Assembly (NCBI GenBank): GCA_030656615.1
Contig: JAUSOY010000063.1
Location: forward strand, 111,322 to 175,321
Source: Bacteroidales bacterium
GTDB taxonomy: Bacteria; Bacteroidota; Bacteroidia; Bacteroidales; TTA-H9
DNA length: 64,000 nt
Direction of reading: 5' to 3'
Positions 26,181-35,505 of this stretch are shown here, one piece after another. The translations under genes were made by a program, and so were the position numbers. A model generated the notes under the pieces. That model was not told the origin of the DNA. It made no database searches and saw only the letters and a list, made by a program, of their open reading frames with translations. Each line of letters starts with the position of its first letter. Positions within the stretch are counted from its first letter, which is position 1.

Positions 26181-29100
26181 ATGTCCGAATTTACCCATTT
26201 ACACGTTCATACTCAGTTTTCAATTCTTGATGGCGCAGCAAAAATCAAGAACCTCTTTGCCCGGGCTAAAGAAACAGGTATGAAATCACTTGCCATTACC
26301 GATCATGGTAATATGTATGGTGCCATGACCTTTATGAATGAAGCCAAAGATGCCGGAATAAAACCTCTTATTGGTTGCGAAACATACTGCGCACACAATA
26401 GCCGTTTTGAAAAAGACAACCGCGGACATCATCTCATTCTTATTGCAAAAAATCTGGAAGGCTACAGAAACCTTGCAAAGCTCTCAACCTTTGCCTTCAA
26501 AGAAGGTTTCTATTATAACCCACGCATCGACAAGGAATTACTACGCAAATACTCGAAAGGAATTATTGCCTCATCGGCTTGTTTGGGAGGCGAAATCCCA
26601 CAGGCTATCCTTCGGGGTAACATCGAAAAAGCCGAACTGGCCATTCAGGAATTTCTTGAAATTTTCGGAGAGGATTTTTATCTCGAATTAATGCGTCACG
26701 GTCTGGAAGAACAAAATAAGGTAAATGAAGTCGTCGTTGGCCTGGCAAAAAAATACAATGTTAAAGTAATAGCCACCAATGATGTACATTATATTCATGC
26801 CGACGACTTTGAAGCCCATCATGTACTTATTTGCATCAATACCGATTCTGATTTTGAAAATTCAGAAGGCTTAAGCTATACCGGACAAGAATATCTAAAG
26901 ACGCCTGAAGAAATGGCGGAACTTTTTGCTGATATTCCTGAAGCCCTATCCAACACGCAGGAGATAGTTGATAAAGTTGAATATTTTCAATTAGAAAACC
27001 CGATAATGCTTCCCGAATTTCCGGTTCCTGAAGGATTTGTCGATCAAGATGACTATCTGGCCTACCTTACCTTTGAGGGTGCAAAAGTTTTTTACGAAGA
27101 TATTACTGAAGAAATTCAGGAACGTCTTGATTTTGAATTAACGACCATTAAACGAATGGGGTTTCCGGGTTACTTTCTAATTGTATCTGATTTCATTCGT
27201 GCAGCACGCGAAATGGGAGTTATGGTTGGTCCGGGCAGGGGCTCTGCTGCGGGCTCAGCGGTGGCATTTTGTACCGGTATTACCGCTATTGATCCACTAA
27301 AATATAATCTGCTTTTCGAGCGATTCCTTAATCCTGATCGAATATCCATGCCTGATATTGATGTTGATTTTGATGATGAGGGACGGGATAAAGTTCTTGA
27401 TTATGTTATTAATAAATATGGCGAAAACCGGGTTGCTCAGATTGTCACTTTTGGAACCATGGCAGCAAAATCGGCTATACGGGATGTGGGCCGGGTACTT
27501 AAGGTCAAACAATTCGACATAAACCGCCTGGCTAAACTGGTTCCGGAAAAGCCCGGAACCACACTCGAGTCTGCATTCAAAGAAGTGCCTGAATTAAATA
27601 ACGAATTAAAGAGTCCTGACGAACTTATCAGGCGCACACTTAAATTCGCTGAAATTCTAGAAGGCTCATCCCGTCATACAGGAACACATGCCTGCGGTGT
27701 TATCATTGGTCCCGACGATCTATCAAATTACCTTCCCTTGGCCAATGCCAAAGACTCCAAAATGATGGTTACTCAGTATGAGGGAAAATATGTAGAATCG
27801 GCGGGTATGCTAAAGATGGACTTTTTAGGCCTTAAAACCCTCTCGATTATAAGAGAAGCCATTTCAAACATCAAAGAAACCGAGAATATAACCATCGATA
27901 TCGACACCATTCCTCTGGACGATGAGGCTACTTTCGCGCTGTATCAACGGGGTGAAACGATTGGCACTTTCCAGTTCGAATCGGAAGGCATGCGCCAATA
28001 CCTCCGCGAATTAAAGCCCACAAGTATAGAAGACTTAATCGCAATGAATGCGCTTTACCGTCCAGGCCCCATGCAGTTTATTCCGACCTTCATCAACCGA
28101 AAACATGGAAAAGAAAAGGTTGAATATCCACACGAAATGCTTGAACCGCTGCTTAAGTCAACATATGGCATCATGGTTTATCAGGAGCAGATTATGCAGG
28201 CAGCACAGATTATGGGAGGCTTCTCACTCGGAAAAGCGGATCTTCTGCGAAGGGCCATGGGCAAAAAGCAGCGGGATGTTATGGAACAGCAAAAGCTGAT
28301 TTTTATCGATGGGGCTCTCGAAAAAGGTGTTACCAAAGAAAATGCCGAAGTGGTTTTTGATACCATGGCTAAATTTGCAGATTATGGATTCAATCGTTCG
28401 CATTCGGCTGCATATTCATTAATTGCATACCAAACCGCTTATCTGAAAGCTCGCCACCCGGCACAATATATGGCCGGCGTTCTTACCCATAACCTGAGTG
28501 ATATTAAAAAGATCACATTTTTTATTGAAGAATGTTTACGCACTGGCATCCCTGTTCTTGGTCCCGACATCAACGAAAGTCGAATGAACTTTTTTGTAAA
28601 TTCTAAGAAGCAAATACGATTCGGTTTGGGAGCGATAAAAAATGTTGGCGAAGCGGCTGTTTCACATATCATTGAAGAAAGAAGCCTAAACGGACCATTT
28701 GCCAATTTTACAGATTTTCTTTTGCGCCTGAACTTACGGACTGTTAATAAAAAATGCATCGAAGCATTAGCAATGGCCGGTGCTTTCGACACATTTGAAA
28801 ATGTTCACCGGGCACAATATTTCTATAAAGAAAGGGAAGACGATTCGGCTTTTTTTGAAAAAGCAATTCGTACGGCAGCCATCCATATCGAAAGACAAAA
28901 TTCGGCACAAGTCTCCCTTTTTGGTGATGTGGAAGAATTCAATACTCCGGAAATCGAATTTCCTGAATGCCCACGCTGGTCTAAAATCGAACAATTAAGA
29001 CTCGAAAAGCAGGTTACTGGTTTTTATATTTCTGGCCACCCTCTGGATGTATATAAAACCGAAATAGATAATTATTGTAATATTGGTCTGAGCGACCTGA

Positions 29101-29636
29101 AAGATGATTTAAGCCCGTATAAAACATCTGAACTAACGTTTGCCGGGCTCGTTTCTACGGTCAGTCACCGCCTTACATCCAACGGAAAACCTTTCGGAAG
29201 TTTTTCTCTCGAAGATTTTTCAGATACCCTCAATATGAATATATTTTCAGAAGACTACCTGAAATTCAAGCATATGTTAGTTGAGGAGCAATGTATACTT
29301 GTAAAAGCCCGGATTGGATCGCGCTTTAAATCAGAACAACTCGAGATAAAAATCACGAGTATGCACCTATTGCCTGAAGTACTCGAAAAATATGTAAGTG
29401 CTATCCATCTCTCAGTATCGCTATCTGAAATAACGCAGGAAAACATGCAACTACTCGAAAATCTAATACAACAAAATTCTGGCAGTTGCATGCTTAAATT
29501 TGGAATATACGATTTGGGGAATAATATCATCCTTAATTTTAATACGGCGAAACACAAAGTAAATCCACCTGATTTCATCAAAGCACTGAAAAAACAAAAC
29601 ATTTTTCGATTTAAATTATCGAAAAGGGTATTCTAA
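26181..29636 (+). CDS. dnaE: DNA polymerase III subunit alpha
   Basis: The 1151-residue catalytic subunit of the replicative polymerase. The N-terminal PHP domain (HVHTQFSILDGA; ITDHGNMYGA) comes first, then the palm with GPGRGSAAGS and the acidic PDIDVDFDD, followed by TGTHACGVIIG, ALYRPGPMQ and YGFNRSHSAAYS, and late helix-hairpin-helix and OB-fold regions. No 3'-5' exonuclease domain is inserted, so it is the DnaE1 type. Length is slightly under many Bacteroidota homologues, but all core motifs are present. Upstream 224 bases are non-coding; trxA follows within 60 bases. Confidence 0.95.
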   Translation: MSEFTHLHVHTQFSILDGAAKIKNLFARAKETGMKSLAITDHGNMYGAMTFMNEAKDAGIKPLIGCETYCAHNSRFEKDNRGHHLILIAKNLEGYRNLAKLSTFAFKEGFYYNPRIDKELLRKYSKGIIASSACLGGEIPQAILRGNIEKAELAIQEFLEIFGEDFYLELMRHGLEEQNKVNEVVVGLAKKYNVKVIATNDVHYIHADDFEAHHVLICINTDSDFENSEGLSYTGQEYLKTPEEMAELFADIPEALSNTQEIVDKVEYFQLENPIMLPEFPVPEGFVDQDDYLAYLTFEGAKVFYEDITEEIQERLDFELTTIKRMGFPGYFLIVSDFIRAAREMGVMVGPGRGSAAGSAVAFCTGITAIDPLKYNLLFERFLNPDRISMPDIDVDFDDEGRDKVLDYVINKYGENRVAQIVTFGTMAAKSAIRDVGRVLKVKQFDINRLAKLVPEKPGTTLESAFKEVPELNNELKSPDELIRRTLKFAEILEGSSRHTGTHACGVIIGPDDLSNYLPLANAKDSKMMVTQYEGKYVESAGMLKMDFLGLKTLSIIREAISNIKETENITIDIDTIPLDDEATFALYQRGETIGTFQFESEGMRQYLRELKPTSIEDLIAMNALYRPGPMQFIPTFINRKHGKEKVEYPHEMLEPLLKSTYGIMVYQEQIMQAAQIMGGFSLGKADLLRRAMGKKQRDVMEQQKLIFIDGALEKGVTKENAEVVFDTMAKFADYGFNRSHSAAYSLIAYQTAYLKARHPAQYMAGVLTHNLSDIKKITFFIEECLRTGIPVLGPDINESRMNFFVNSKKQIRFGLGAIKNVGEAAVSHIIEERSLNGPFANFTDFLLRLNLRTVNKKCIEALAMAGAFDTFENVHRAQYFYKEREDDSAFFEKAIRTAAIHIERQNSAQVSLFGDVEEFNTPEIEFPECPRWSKIEQLRLEKQVTGFYISGHPLDVYKTEIDNYCNIGLSDLKDDLSPYKTSELTFAGLVSTVSHRLTSNGKPFGSFSLEDFSDTLNMNIFSEDYLKFKHMLVEEQCILVKARIGSRFKSEQLEIKITSMHLLPEVLEKYVSAIHLSVSLSEITQENMQLLENLIQQNSGSCMLKFGIYDLGNNIILNFNTAKHKVNPPDFIKALKKQNIFRFKLSKRVF

Positions 29637-29663
29637 TCATCCCGTCACTTTAAAAAGAAATAG

Positions 29664-29671
29664 TAATTTTG
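29664..29671 (+). promoter_or_regulatory. Possible -7 promoter box ahead of trxA
   Basis: TAATTTTG fits TAnnTTTG and lies 23 bases before the trxA start. No -33 box is evident, so trxA may also be read from dnaE. Confidence 0.25.
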
Positions 29672-29694
29672 AACACCATTAAAAACATTATATC

Positions 29695-30012
29695 ATGGCT
29701 ATACAACTGACCGACCAAAATTTTGAAGAAATTGTTTTAAAATCTGATAAGCCCTGCGTTGTTGATTTTTGGGCTGAATGGTGCGGGCCTTGTCGTATGA
29801 TTGCTCCCATTATCAGCGAACTATCGGATGAATATGAAGGAAAAGCAATTATCGGCAAAGTAGATGTGGATAGTAACCCTGGCATTGCCAGCCAATTCAG
29901 AGTAAGAAATATCCCCACAATTCTATTTTTTAAAAACGGAGAAATTGTTGACAAGCAAGTTGGTGCCGTACCTAAGGCAACCCTGGCTTCTAAAATAGAA
30001 TCCCTGCTTTAA
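29695..30012 (+). CDS. trxA: Thioredoxin
   Basis: A 105-residue cytoplasmic disulfide reductant. It has the active site WCGPC (Cys30 and Cys33), the buried Asp in VVDFWAEW, the cis-Pro in IPTILFFK and the C-terminal GAVPKATL. No signal peptide, so it is the cytoplasmic form. It sits 58 bases after dnaE. Start and function are unambiguous. Confidence 0.96.
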   Translation: MAIQLTDQNFEEIVLKSDKPCVVDFWAEWCGPCRMIAPIISELSDEYEGKAIIGKVDVDSNPGIASQFRVRNIPTILFFKNGEIVDKQVGAVPKATLASKIESLL

Positions 30013-30094
30013 AACACACTTTACTTTATCGGATTGGCAGCAATTCCTCAGATATTAATCTGGTGGTCGTGCTGCCATCTTAGTTAATCAATCT

Positions 30095-31030
30095 ATGCCT
30101 CTATACATCGACCAACATCGTATACAATCTCTCGGAACCTTGTCTTTTTTTGCAAAACAGGTTGTGGAAGGTTTTATAACAGGACTGCACAAAAGTCCTT
30201 ATCATGGTTTTTCGGTTGAATTTGCAGAGCATCGTTTGTATAATCCAGGAGAATCGACCCGGAATATCGATTGGAAATTGTATGGCCGCACGGATAAGCT
30301 ATTCGTCAAACGATTCGAAGAAGAAACCAATCTTCGTTGTCAGTTGGTCATCGACTGTTCACATTCGATGTACTATCCGGTTGAAAAATCACCATCTTTA
30401 GATGCTCCCAATAAAATATATTATGCGGTTCATGCTGCGGCTGCCTTAATGTATTTATTACGCCGGCAACGGGATGCAGTAGGTTTATCGAGCTTCTCAG
30501 GAAATATCGAACAAACCATTAAAAGCAAAAGCAGTGCTTCTCATATACAGCATTTATTCGGTATTCTGGAGGATATGCTTCAAACCAAAGCCCCGGCCGT
30601 TGGACAAAAAACGTCGGCCGCCGAGGCTCTGCATTATATAGCTGATACCATTCATAAGCGTTCGCTGGTCATTATTTTCAGCGATATGTTTGACCAAAAT
30701 CAGGACACGGATGCAATTTTTCATGCCTTACAGCATTTGAAACACAATATGCACGAAGTAATCCTATTTCATACGGTTCATAAGGCTTCCGAAATTGATT
30801 TTAAATTTGAAAATCGGCCGTATCGATTTGTTGACGTTGAAAGTGGTGAAGAATTAAAAGTTAATGCATCTGAAATCAGAAATCATTACCTGGCTACGAT
30901 TTCTGATTTCACAGAAAAACTTAGGCTAAAATGTGCCCAATATCGCATCGAACTGGTTCAAACTGATATTAATAATGGTTTCGAACAGATTTTACTACCC
31001 TTTTTAGTAAAAAGAGCAAAACTCTATTAA
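30095..31030 (+). CDS. DUF58 / von Willebrand A-like protein
   Basis: A 311-residue DUF58 protein. The family hallmark YNPGESTRNIDWKLYGRTD lies at ~50-70, followed by a von Willebrand A-like core with LVIDCSHSMYYP (a DxSxS-type metal site) and FSDMF. In most Bacteroidota such genes stand beside a MoxR ATPase and BatA/BatB-like membrane proteins; none is next to this copy, which lies between trxA and fbp. Its stop is 3 bases from the fbp stop on the other strand. Possible roles in chaperoning or envelope stress are only inferred from relatives. Confidence 0.83.
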   Translation: MPLYIDQHRIQSLGTLSFFAKQVVEGFITGLHKSPYHGFSVEFAEHRLYNPGESTRNIDWKLYGRTDKLFVKRFEEETNLRCQLVIDCSHSMYYPVEKSPSLDAPNKIYYAVHAAAALMYLLRRQRDAVGLSSFSGNIEQTIKSKSSASHIQHLFGILEDMLQTKAPAVGQKTSAAEALHYIADTIHKRSLVIIFSDMFDQNQDTDAIFHALQHLKHNMHEVILFHTVHKASEIDFKFENRPYRFVDVESGEELKVNASEIRNHYLATISDFTEKLRLKCAQYRIELVQTDINNGFEQILLPFLVKRAKLY

Positions 31031-31033
31031 AGA

Positions 31034-33019
31034 CTACTTTTCCTTAATAATTCCAGAGCGATATGCATCAAGCAAAGCTTTCAAATCGTTGATTTGCTTC
31101 ATGATTTCTTTACCGATATCGGTATCTCCCACCCGTATCCGATTCCTTTGTTCCTCAAGAATCTGCCTTTGTGTAATGATATCAACCTCCTTCTCAATGG
31201 CTTGTTGCCTCGATTCAAATGGGGCATGCTGAGCCAATACCAGGCTGAAGGAATTGTAAATGAGGGTATAGCCTGCTATTCCGGTAACTTTTTGATACGG
31301 AGAAGACATGCCTCCGTCAATAACAAGTAATCTCCCATTTGCTCGTACCGGACTTTCTCCCTTGATAACTTTTACGGGTGTATGCCCGTTAATAATGTGT
31401 GAAGATTTGGGTTCCAAATCAAACTCGAGTAAAATATTATTAATCACGCCCTCATTCTCGCGTAACTTATAATATGCATTTCGTGGTTCGTCATGAGAGG
31501 CTTTGTCGTTAATAAAATATCTTTCAAAAGTCGTCATTCGCCGCTTTCCGAAAAGAGGAGAATTCGATCCACACCATAAGTACCACATCCAATCAGCATC
31601 TATCTGGTTTTTATCACCCGTATGCCTGTTTAAATAGGCTCTGCGTGCAATACGTTCGTATTGTTCGAGAAGGTTACGACCGGCATATGTCTTTCCACCT
31701 ACCTTCATATCACTGAAACTACCATCCGTATCCAATGGAATACAACCATGATACATCAGGTTTCCATTGTATGTCAAAAACATGGAGCCTTTTGCATAAA
31801 GAAACTCAATATGTTTTTGAAGTCGACGGCTGTTTAAAAAACTGGATACCAAACGCTCCATCATGTCCTTCTCGGCTTCGGACAAGGAAAATGGATCATC
31901 TGGTGAGATGGTCGGGAAATGAGTATCATTAAGTTCCCATTTCTTATCGTATAATTGTATGGTTCCTTCCTGAAAATTAATTTTATCGAGAATCGTCCGA
32001 TCGTTCATATTGAAATCCGGATTCCTGAGTACTGCCTGTGCCTCAAGTTTAAACTGAATAATGCTGATGGCTTTATGCATTTGTTTGATGAGGCGGGTAT
32101 CAAAGGTTTCCTTTTCTTCTTCAAAAACTGTGCGCGGAATAAATTTTGTACACGGATCGTCCTGATAATGCTGAAGGGCAAATGTTGCAAGAGGCATCAG
32201 ATTAATACCATAAGCGTCTTCAATCGTATCCAGATTATCATAACGTGCCGAAATTCTAAGCACGGTTGCAATGAGCAAGGGACTTCCTGCCGCCGCACCC
32301 ATCCAGATAATGTCGTGATTTCCCCATTGGATATCCACTGAATGGTAATTCAACAAAGCGTCCATAACCCGGTCGGCAGCAGGTCCTCTATCATAAATAT
32401 CGCCAATGATATGTAACCGATCAATAAGCATCCTCTGAATAAAATGACACAGAGCAATAATAAATTCTTTTGCCCTTTTAATATTAATTATCGTCTGAAT
32501 AATGCCGTTAAAATACTCTTTACGCCCTACAGCACTTTCGTTAAGCAATTCATCGATAATATAGGCGAAATCGGGAGGCAGGGCTTTACGTACCTTGCTT
32601 CGGGTATATTTTGTAGATGCGGAGCGGGCCACTTCAACAAGTCTTTGAAGAGCAATTGAATACAATTCCTCCGGATATTTTTCTTCTTTTAGTAAAAGCT
32701 CAAGCTTTTGATCCGGGTAATAAATCAGTGTAGCCAGGCGTCGCTTTTCAGATTCTCGGATGCGGTTACCAAATACATCATCAATCTTACGCCTGACAAC
32801 GCCGGAGGCATTTCGTAAAAAATGACTAAACGTTTCATATTCACCATGAATATCCGTGAGAAAGTGCTCAGTTCCTTTAGGAAGTGTCAGAATAGCCTCC
32901 GCATTGATAATTTCGGCACTAGCCGATTGAATATTGGGAAAGCGATCGGCCAAAAGTTTAAGGTAGCGGAATTCGGCCTCACTATATCCGTTAATGTTAT
33001 TGGTATCGTTTGTCATCAT
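31034..33019 (-). CDS. fbp: Fructose-1,6-bisphosphatase, class III
   Basis: A 661-residue gluconeogenic phosphatase of the class III type known from Firmicutes and Bacteroidota. It has a calcineurin-like metal centre: FLTDIHGEYETF near residue 60, then IIGDIYDRGPAADRV, WGNHDIIWMG, INGHTPVKV and VIDGGMSSPYQKVTG. Length matches the family and differs entirely from classes I and II. It allows sugar synthesis from pyruvate or amino acids. It converges on the DUF58 gene with almost no space between the stops. Confidence 0.93.
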   Translation of the reverse strand: MMTNDTNNINGYSEAEFRYLKLLADRFPNIQSASAEIINAEAILTLPKGTEHFLTDIHGEYETFSHFLRNASGVVRRKIDDVFGNRIRESEKRRLATLIYYPDQKLELLLKEEKYPEELYSIALQRLVEVARSASTKYTRSKVRKALPPDFAYIIDELLNESAVGRKEYFNGIIQTIINIKRAKEFIIALCHFIQRMLIDRLHIIGDIYDRGPAADRVMDALLNYHSVDIQWGNHDIIWMGAAAGSPLLIATVLRISARYDNLDTIEDAYGINLMPLATFALQHYQDDPCTKFIPRTVFEEEKETFDTRLIKQMHKAISIIQFKLEAQAVLRNPDFNMNDRTILDKINFQEGTIQLYDKKWELNDTHFPTISPDDPFSLSEAEKDMMERLVSSFLNSRRLQKHIEFLYAKGSMFLTYNGNLMYHGCIPLDTDGSFSDMKVGGKTYAGRNLLEQYERIARRAYLNRHTGDKNQIDADWMWYLWCGSNSPLFGKRRMTTFERYFINDKASHDEPRNAYYKLRENEGVINNILLEFDLEPKSSHIINGHTPVKVIKGESPVRANGRLLVIDGGMSSPYQKVTGIAGYTLIYNSFSLVLAQHAPFESRQQAIEKEVDIITQRQILEEQRNRIRVGDTDIGKEIMKQINDLKALLDAYRSGIIKEK

Positions 33020-33040
33020 TATGCAAATATCAGGAAATAT

Positions 33041-33067
33041 ACAAAAAACCCCGGTAAGTACCGGGGT
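33041..33067 (-). terminator. Terminator of the OmpA-family gene
   Basis: ACCCCGGTA (33048-33056) and TACCGGGGT (33059-33067) form the stem; on the minus strand it is followed by six T. The hairpin lies between this gene and fbp. Confidence 0.82.
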
Positions 33068-33073
33068 AAATAT

Positions 33074-34048
33074 TTAGTTGGCTTCAAGAATTTTAAACAA
33101 CTCATCCAGTTTTGGAGTAAGAATAATTTCAGTACGCCGGTTTTTTGCCCGACCATCAGAAGTGCCATTTGAAACAACCGGTATAAACTCACTCCGGCCA
33201 GCTGCCGTAAGACGTGCAGGAGAAACGCGGCTGGACGTGGTAATAATTTTCACGATAGCCGTAGCCCTCATAACACTCAAATCCCAGTTATCACGTACCT
33301 GCCCTGCTCCTTTATATGGCACATTATCTGTATGTCCCTCGATAAGAACATTTATATCGGCATTACTTTCCAAAACACGCGCCAGGTCTTTTATGGCTGT
33401 TTCACCTCGGCTGTTTACTGTCCAGCTTCCCGACTGAAATAAAAGGCTTTCTTCGAGTGAAACGTATACTTTCCCATTTTTAATTTCAATACTCAGACCT
33501 TTACCCTGAAATCCCAATAAAGCCTGAGTTACTTTGTTTTTCAGGGCATTTACGGCTGAATCCTTGCGGGCAAGAATATTCTGAAGCTCCACAAGATTTC
33601 TCTGTTTGGCCGCCAATTCACGCTCCATCACCTGTAAAGAATCCTGCTTACGCATTAATCTTTCCTGGGCCAATTGCAACTCACTCAATAAGGTCTGAAC
33701 TTCGTCGCGATTGCCACGCTTGAGTTTTTCGGTGCTTTCTGACAAATCAGTATACGCCTTTTCGATATGCTTTTTATCCGCTAGTGCATCCCGTAAGGAA
33801 ATTCCCATGGTAAGCGTATCTCTCTTTAGTTTATCAACTTCTTTACCCATCCGTTGTAATCGGGAAGATTGTTCCGTATTTTCTGAAGCCAAATCAAGGT
33901 TTCGCTGCTGGGCGTCCCCAAGTTCCGATTGGCATTGCTTATTCCTGTTATCCAACTCCGTGTATTTTTTCTGGGAAACACATGAGGCTGAGAATATTCC
34001 GGCCAAAATGATAAGGACTAATAGGTGCTGCTTCATATATGTATTCAT
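33074..34048 (-). CDS. OmpA-family lipoprotein with coiled coil
   Basis: About 324 residues. A signal peptide ends in FSASC, so Cys is probably lipidated. Residues ~30-170 are rich in charged heptads (a long coiled coil), and the C-terminal ~120 residues form an OmpA/MotB peptidoglycan-binding domain with IEGHTDNVPYKG, DLSVMRATAIV, GRSEFIPVVSN and the NRRTEIILTP end. It likely tethers the outer membrane to the wall. The frame opens a few codons further upstream (34069), and MKQHLLVL at 34036 is an equally good start. It stands alone with its own terminator. Confidence 0.87.
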   Translation of the reverse strand: MNTYMKQHLLVLIILAGIFSASCVSQKKYTELDNRNKQCQSELGDAQQRNLDLASENTEQSSRLQRMGKEVDKLKRDTLTMGISLRDALADKKHIEKAYTDLSESTEKLKRGNRDEVQTLLSELQLAQERLMRKQDSLQVMERELAAKQRNLVELQNILARKDSAVNALKNKVTQALLGFQGKGLSIEIKNGKVYVSLEESLLFQSGSWTVNSRGETAIKDLARVLESNADINVLIEGHTDNVPYKGAGQVRDNWDLSVMRATAIVKIITTSSRVSPARLTAAGRSEFIPVVSNGTSDGRAKNRRTEIILTPKLDELFKILEAN

Positions 34049-34284
34049 TTTAAATTCTTTTCCAAACAATTAATGAATGTATTGTGTTTAATATAATGCC
34101 ATTGCGATTTTCAATTCCTTAATACCAAACGCCATTACGGAATTGCACACTGACCGCATAATAAAACGCAGAAACTCTCAAAAATTATACCGCAAAAATA
34201 CAAAAACATGTCCCATGCAAAATATTATCCAACGTATTAATTCATAAGTAATTGTTAATATTGTACATTAAAAACAATCCGACC

Positions 34285-35505
34285 TTGAATAAAAGAAAAA
34301 TCATCAACGATCCGGTTCACGGATTCATCAGTATCCCTGACGAATTGCACTTTGATTTGATTGAACATCCATATTTTCAGCGCCTCCGGCGTATTAAACA
34401 GTTAGGTCTTACGCATCTGGTCTATCCCGGTGCTTTTCACACCCGCTTTCATCATGCACTTGGGGCTATGCACCTGATGGTATTAGCCATTGGCGTTCTA
34501 AGAACAAAAGGCATTCAAATCACCGAAGAGGAGGAACAGGCGGCTACAATCGCCATCTTACTCCACGATATTGGACATGGCCCTTTCAGCCATGCCCTCG
34601 AATACAGCATTGTAAAAGGAATGCGTCACGAAACGCTGTCGGATCTTTTTATGAACCAATTAAATCAGGAATTTGACGGCAAGCTTGAAATGGCCCTCCA
34701 AATATTCAGAAACACCTATCATAAACATTTTCTGTATCAAATGGTGGCTGGTCAATTGGATGTAGATCGGCTTGACTATCTCCGCCGTGACAGCTATTTT
34801 ACTGGCGTTTCTGAAGGGATGATAGGAACGGAACGAATTATTAAAATGCTGAATGTTAGAAACGATCATCTGGTGGTGGAATCCAAAGGCATTTATTCGA
34901 TACGGCATTTTTTGGCTTCACGTGATAATATGTATTGGCAGGTATACTTACACCGCACCGTACTTTCTGCAGAAAACTTACTTATTAAAACCCTCAGCCG
35001 GGCGAAAGAAATAGCTTCAGGAGATTCTTCTCTCTTTGCTACCCCTGCTCTTCGAATTTTTCTGAACGACCATTTTACCTTGCCTGACTTCATATCACGC
35101 CCCGAACTTCTTGAGCAATTTGCAAAAATTGATGACTTCGATATCATTTCCTGTGTTAAAGTATGGGCAGACCACTCCGACGACCCTATCCTTTCGATGC
35201 TGAGCCAATCACTCATACAACGGAAACTTTTTCGGATTCAGCTCAATCTTCAGCCATTTTCACAAGAAACTATTGATAATGCTGCAAAAGAGGCCGGTAT
35301 GCGATATAATATTGATCCACAATGGCATCATTATCTGATAGCAAACGGCGAGGTTGAAAACACCATTTACCATTCAGATGATGACCCTATTATCATGCTG
35401 GAACCCTCTGGCAATACAATTCCATATCATCAGTTTAATCCTGAAATTGAGGACAGAGGGTTTTCTAGGCCAGTTAAAAAGTTTTACCTGTGTACGGTTC
35501 GGTAA
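34285..35505 (+). CDS. HD-domain phosphohydrolase
   Basis: About 406 residues. The HD superfamily metal site is seen in HTRFHHALGAMHL and LLHDIGHGPFSHALE, with a later conserved QLDVDRLDYLRRDS. This is the YwfO/dGTPase-like group; the substrate (dNTP or other nucleotide) is unknown. There is no ATG before the conserved IINDPVHGFI; TTG 34285 gives the usual family N-terminus, while TTG 34252 would add 11 residues. Its TAA stop directly abuts the porX stop on the other strand. Confidence 0.85.
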   Translation: MNKRKIINDPVHGFISIPDELHFDLIEHPYFQRLRRIKQLGLTHLVYPGAFHTRFHHALGAMHLMVLAIGVLRTKGIQITEEEEQAATIAILLHDIGHGPFSHALEYSIVKGMRHETLSDLFMNQLNQEFDGKLEMALQIFRNTYHKHFLYQMVAGQLDVDRLDYLRRDSYFTGVSEGMIGTERIIKMLNVRNDHLVVESKGIYSIRHFLASRDNMYWQVYLHRTVLSAENLLIKTLSRAKEIASGDSSLFATPALRIFLNDHFTLPDFISRPELLEQFAKIDDFDIISCVKVWADHSDDPILSMLSQSLIQRKLFRIQLNLQPFSQETIDNAAKEAGMRYNIDPQWHHYLIANGEVENTIYHSDDDPIIMLEPSGNTIPYHQFNPEIEDRGFSRPVKKFYLCTVR

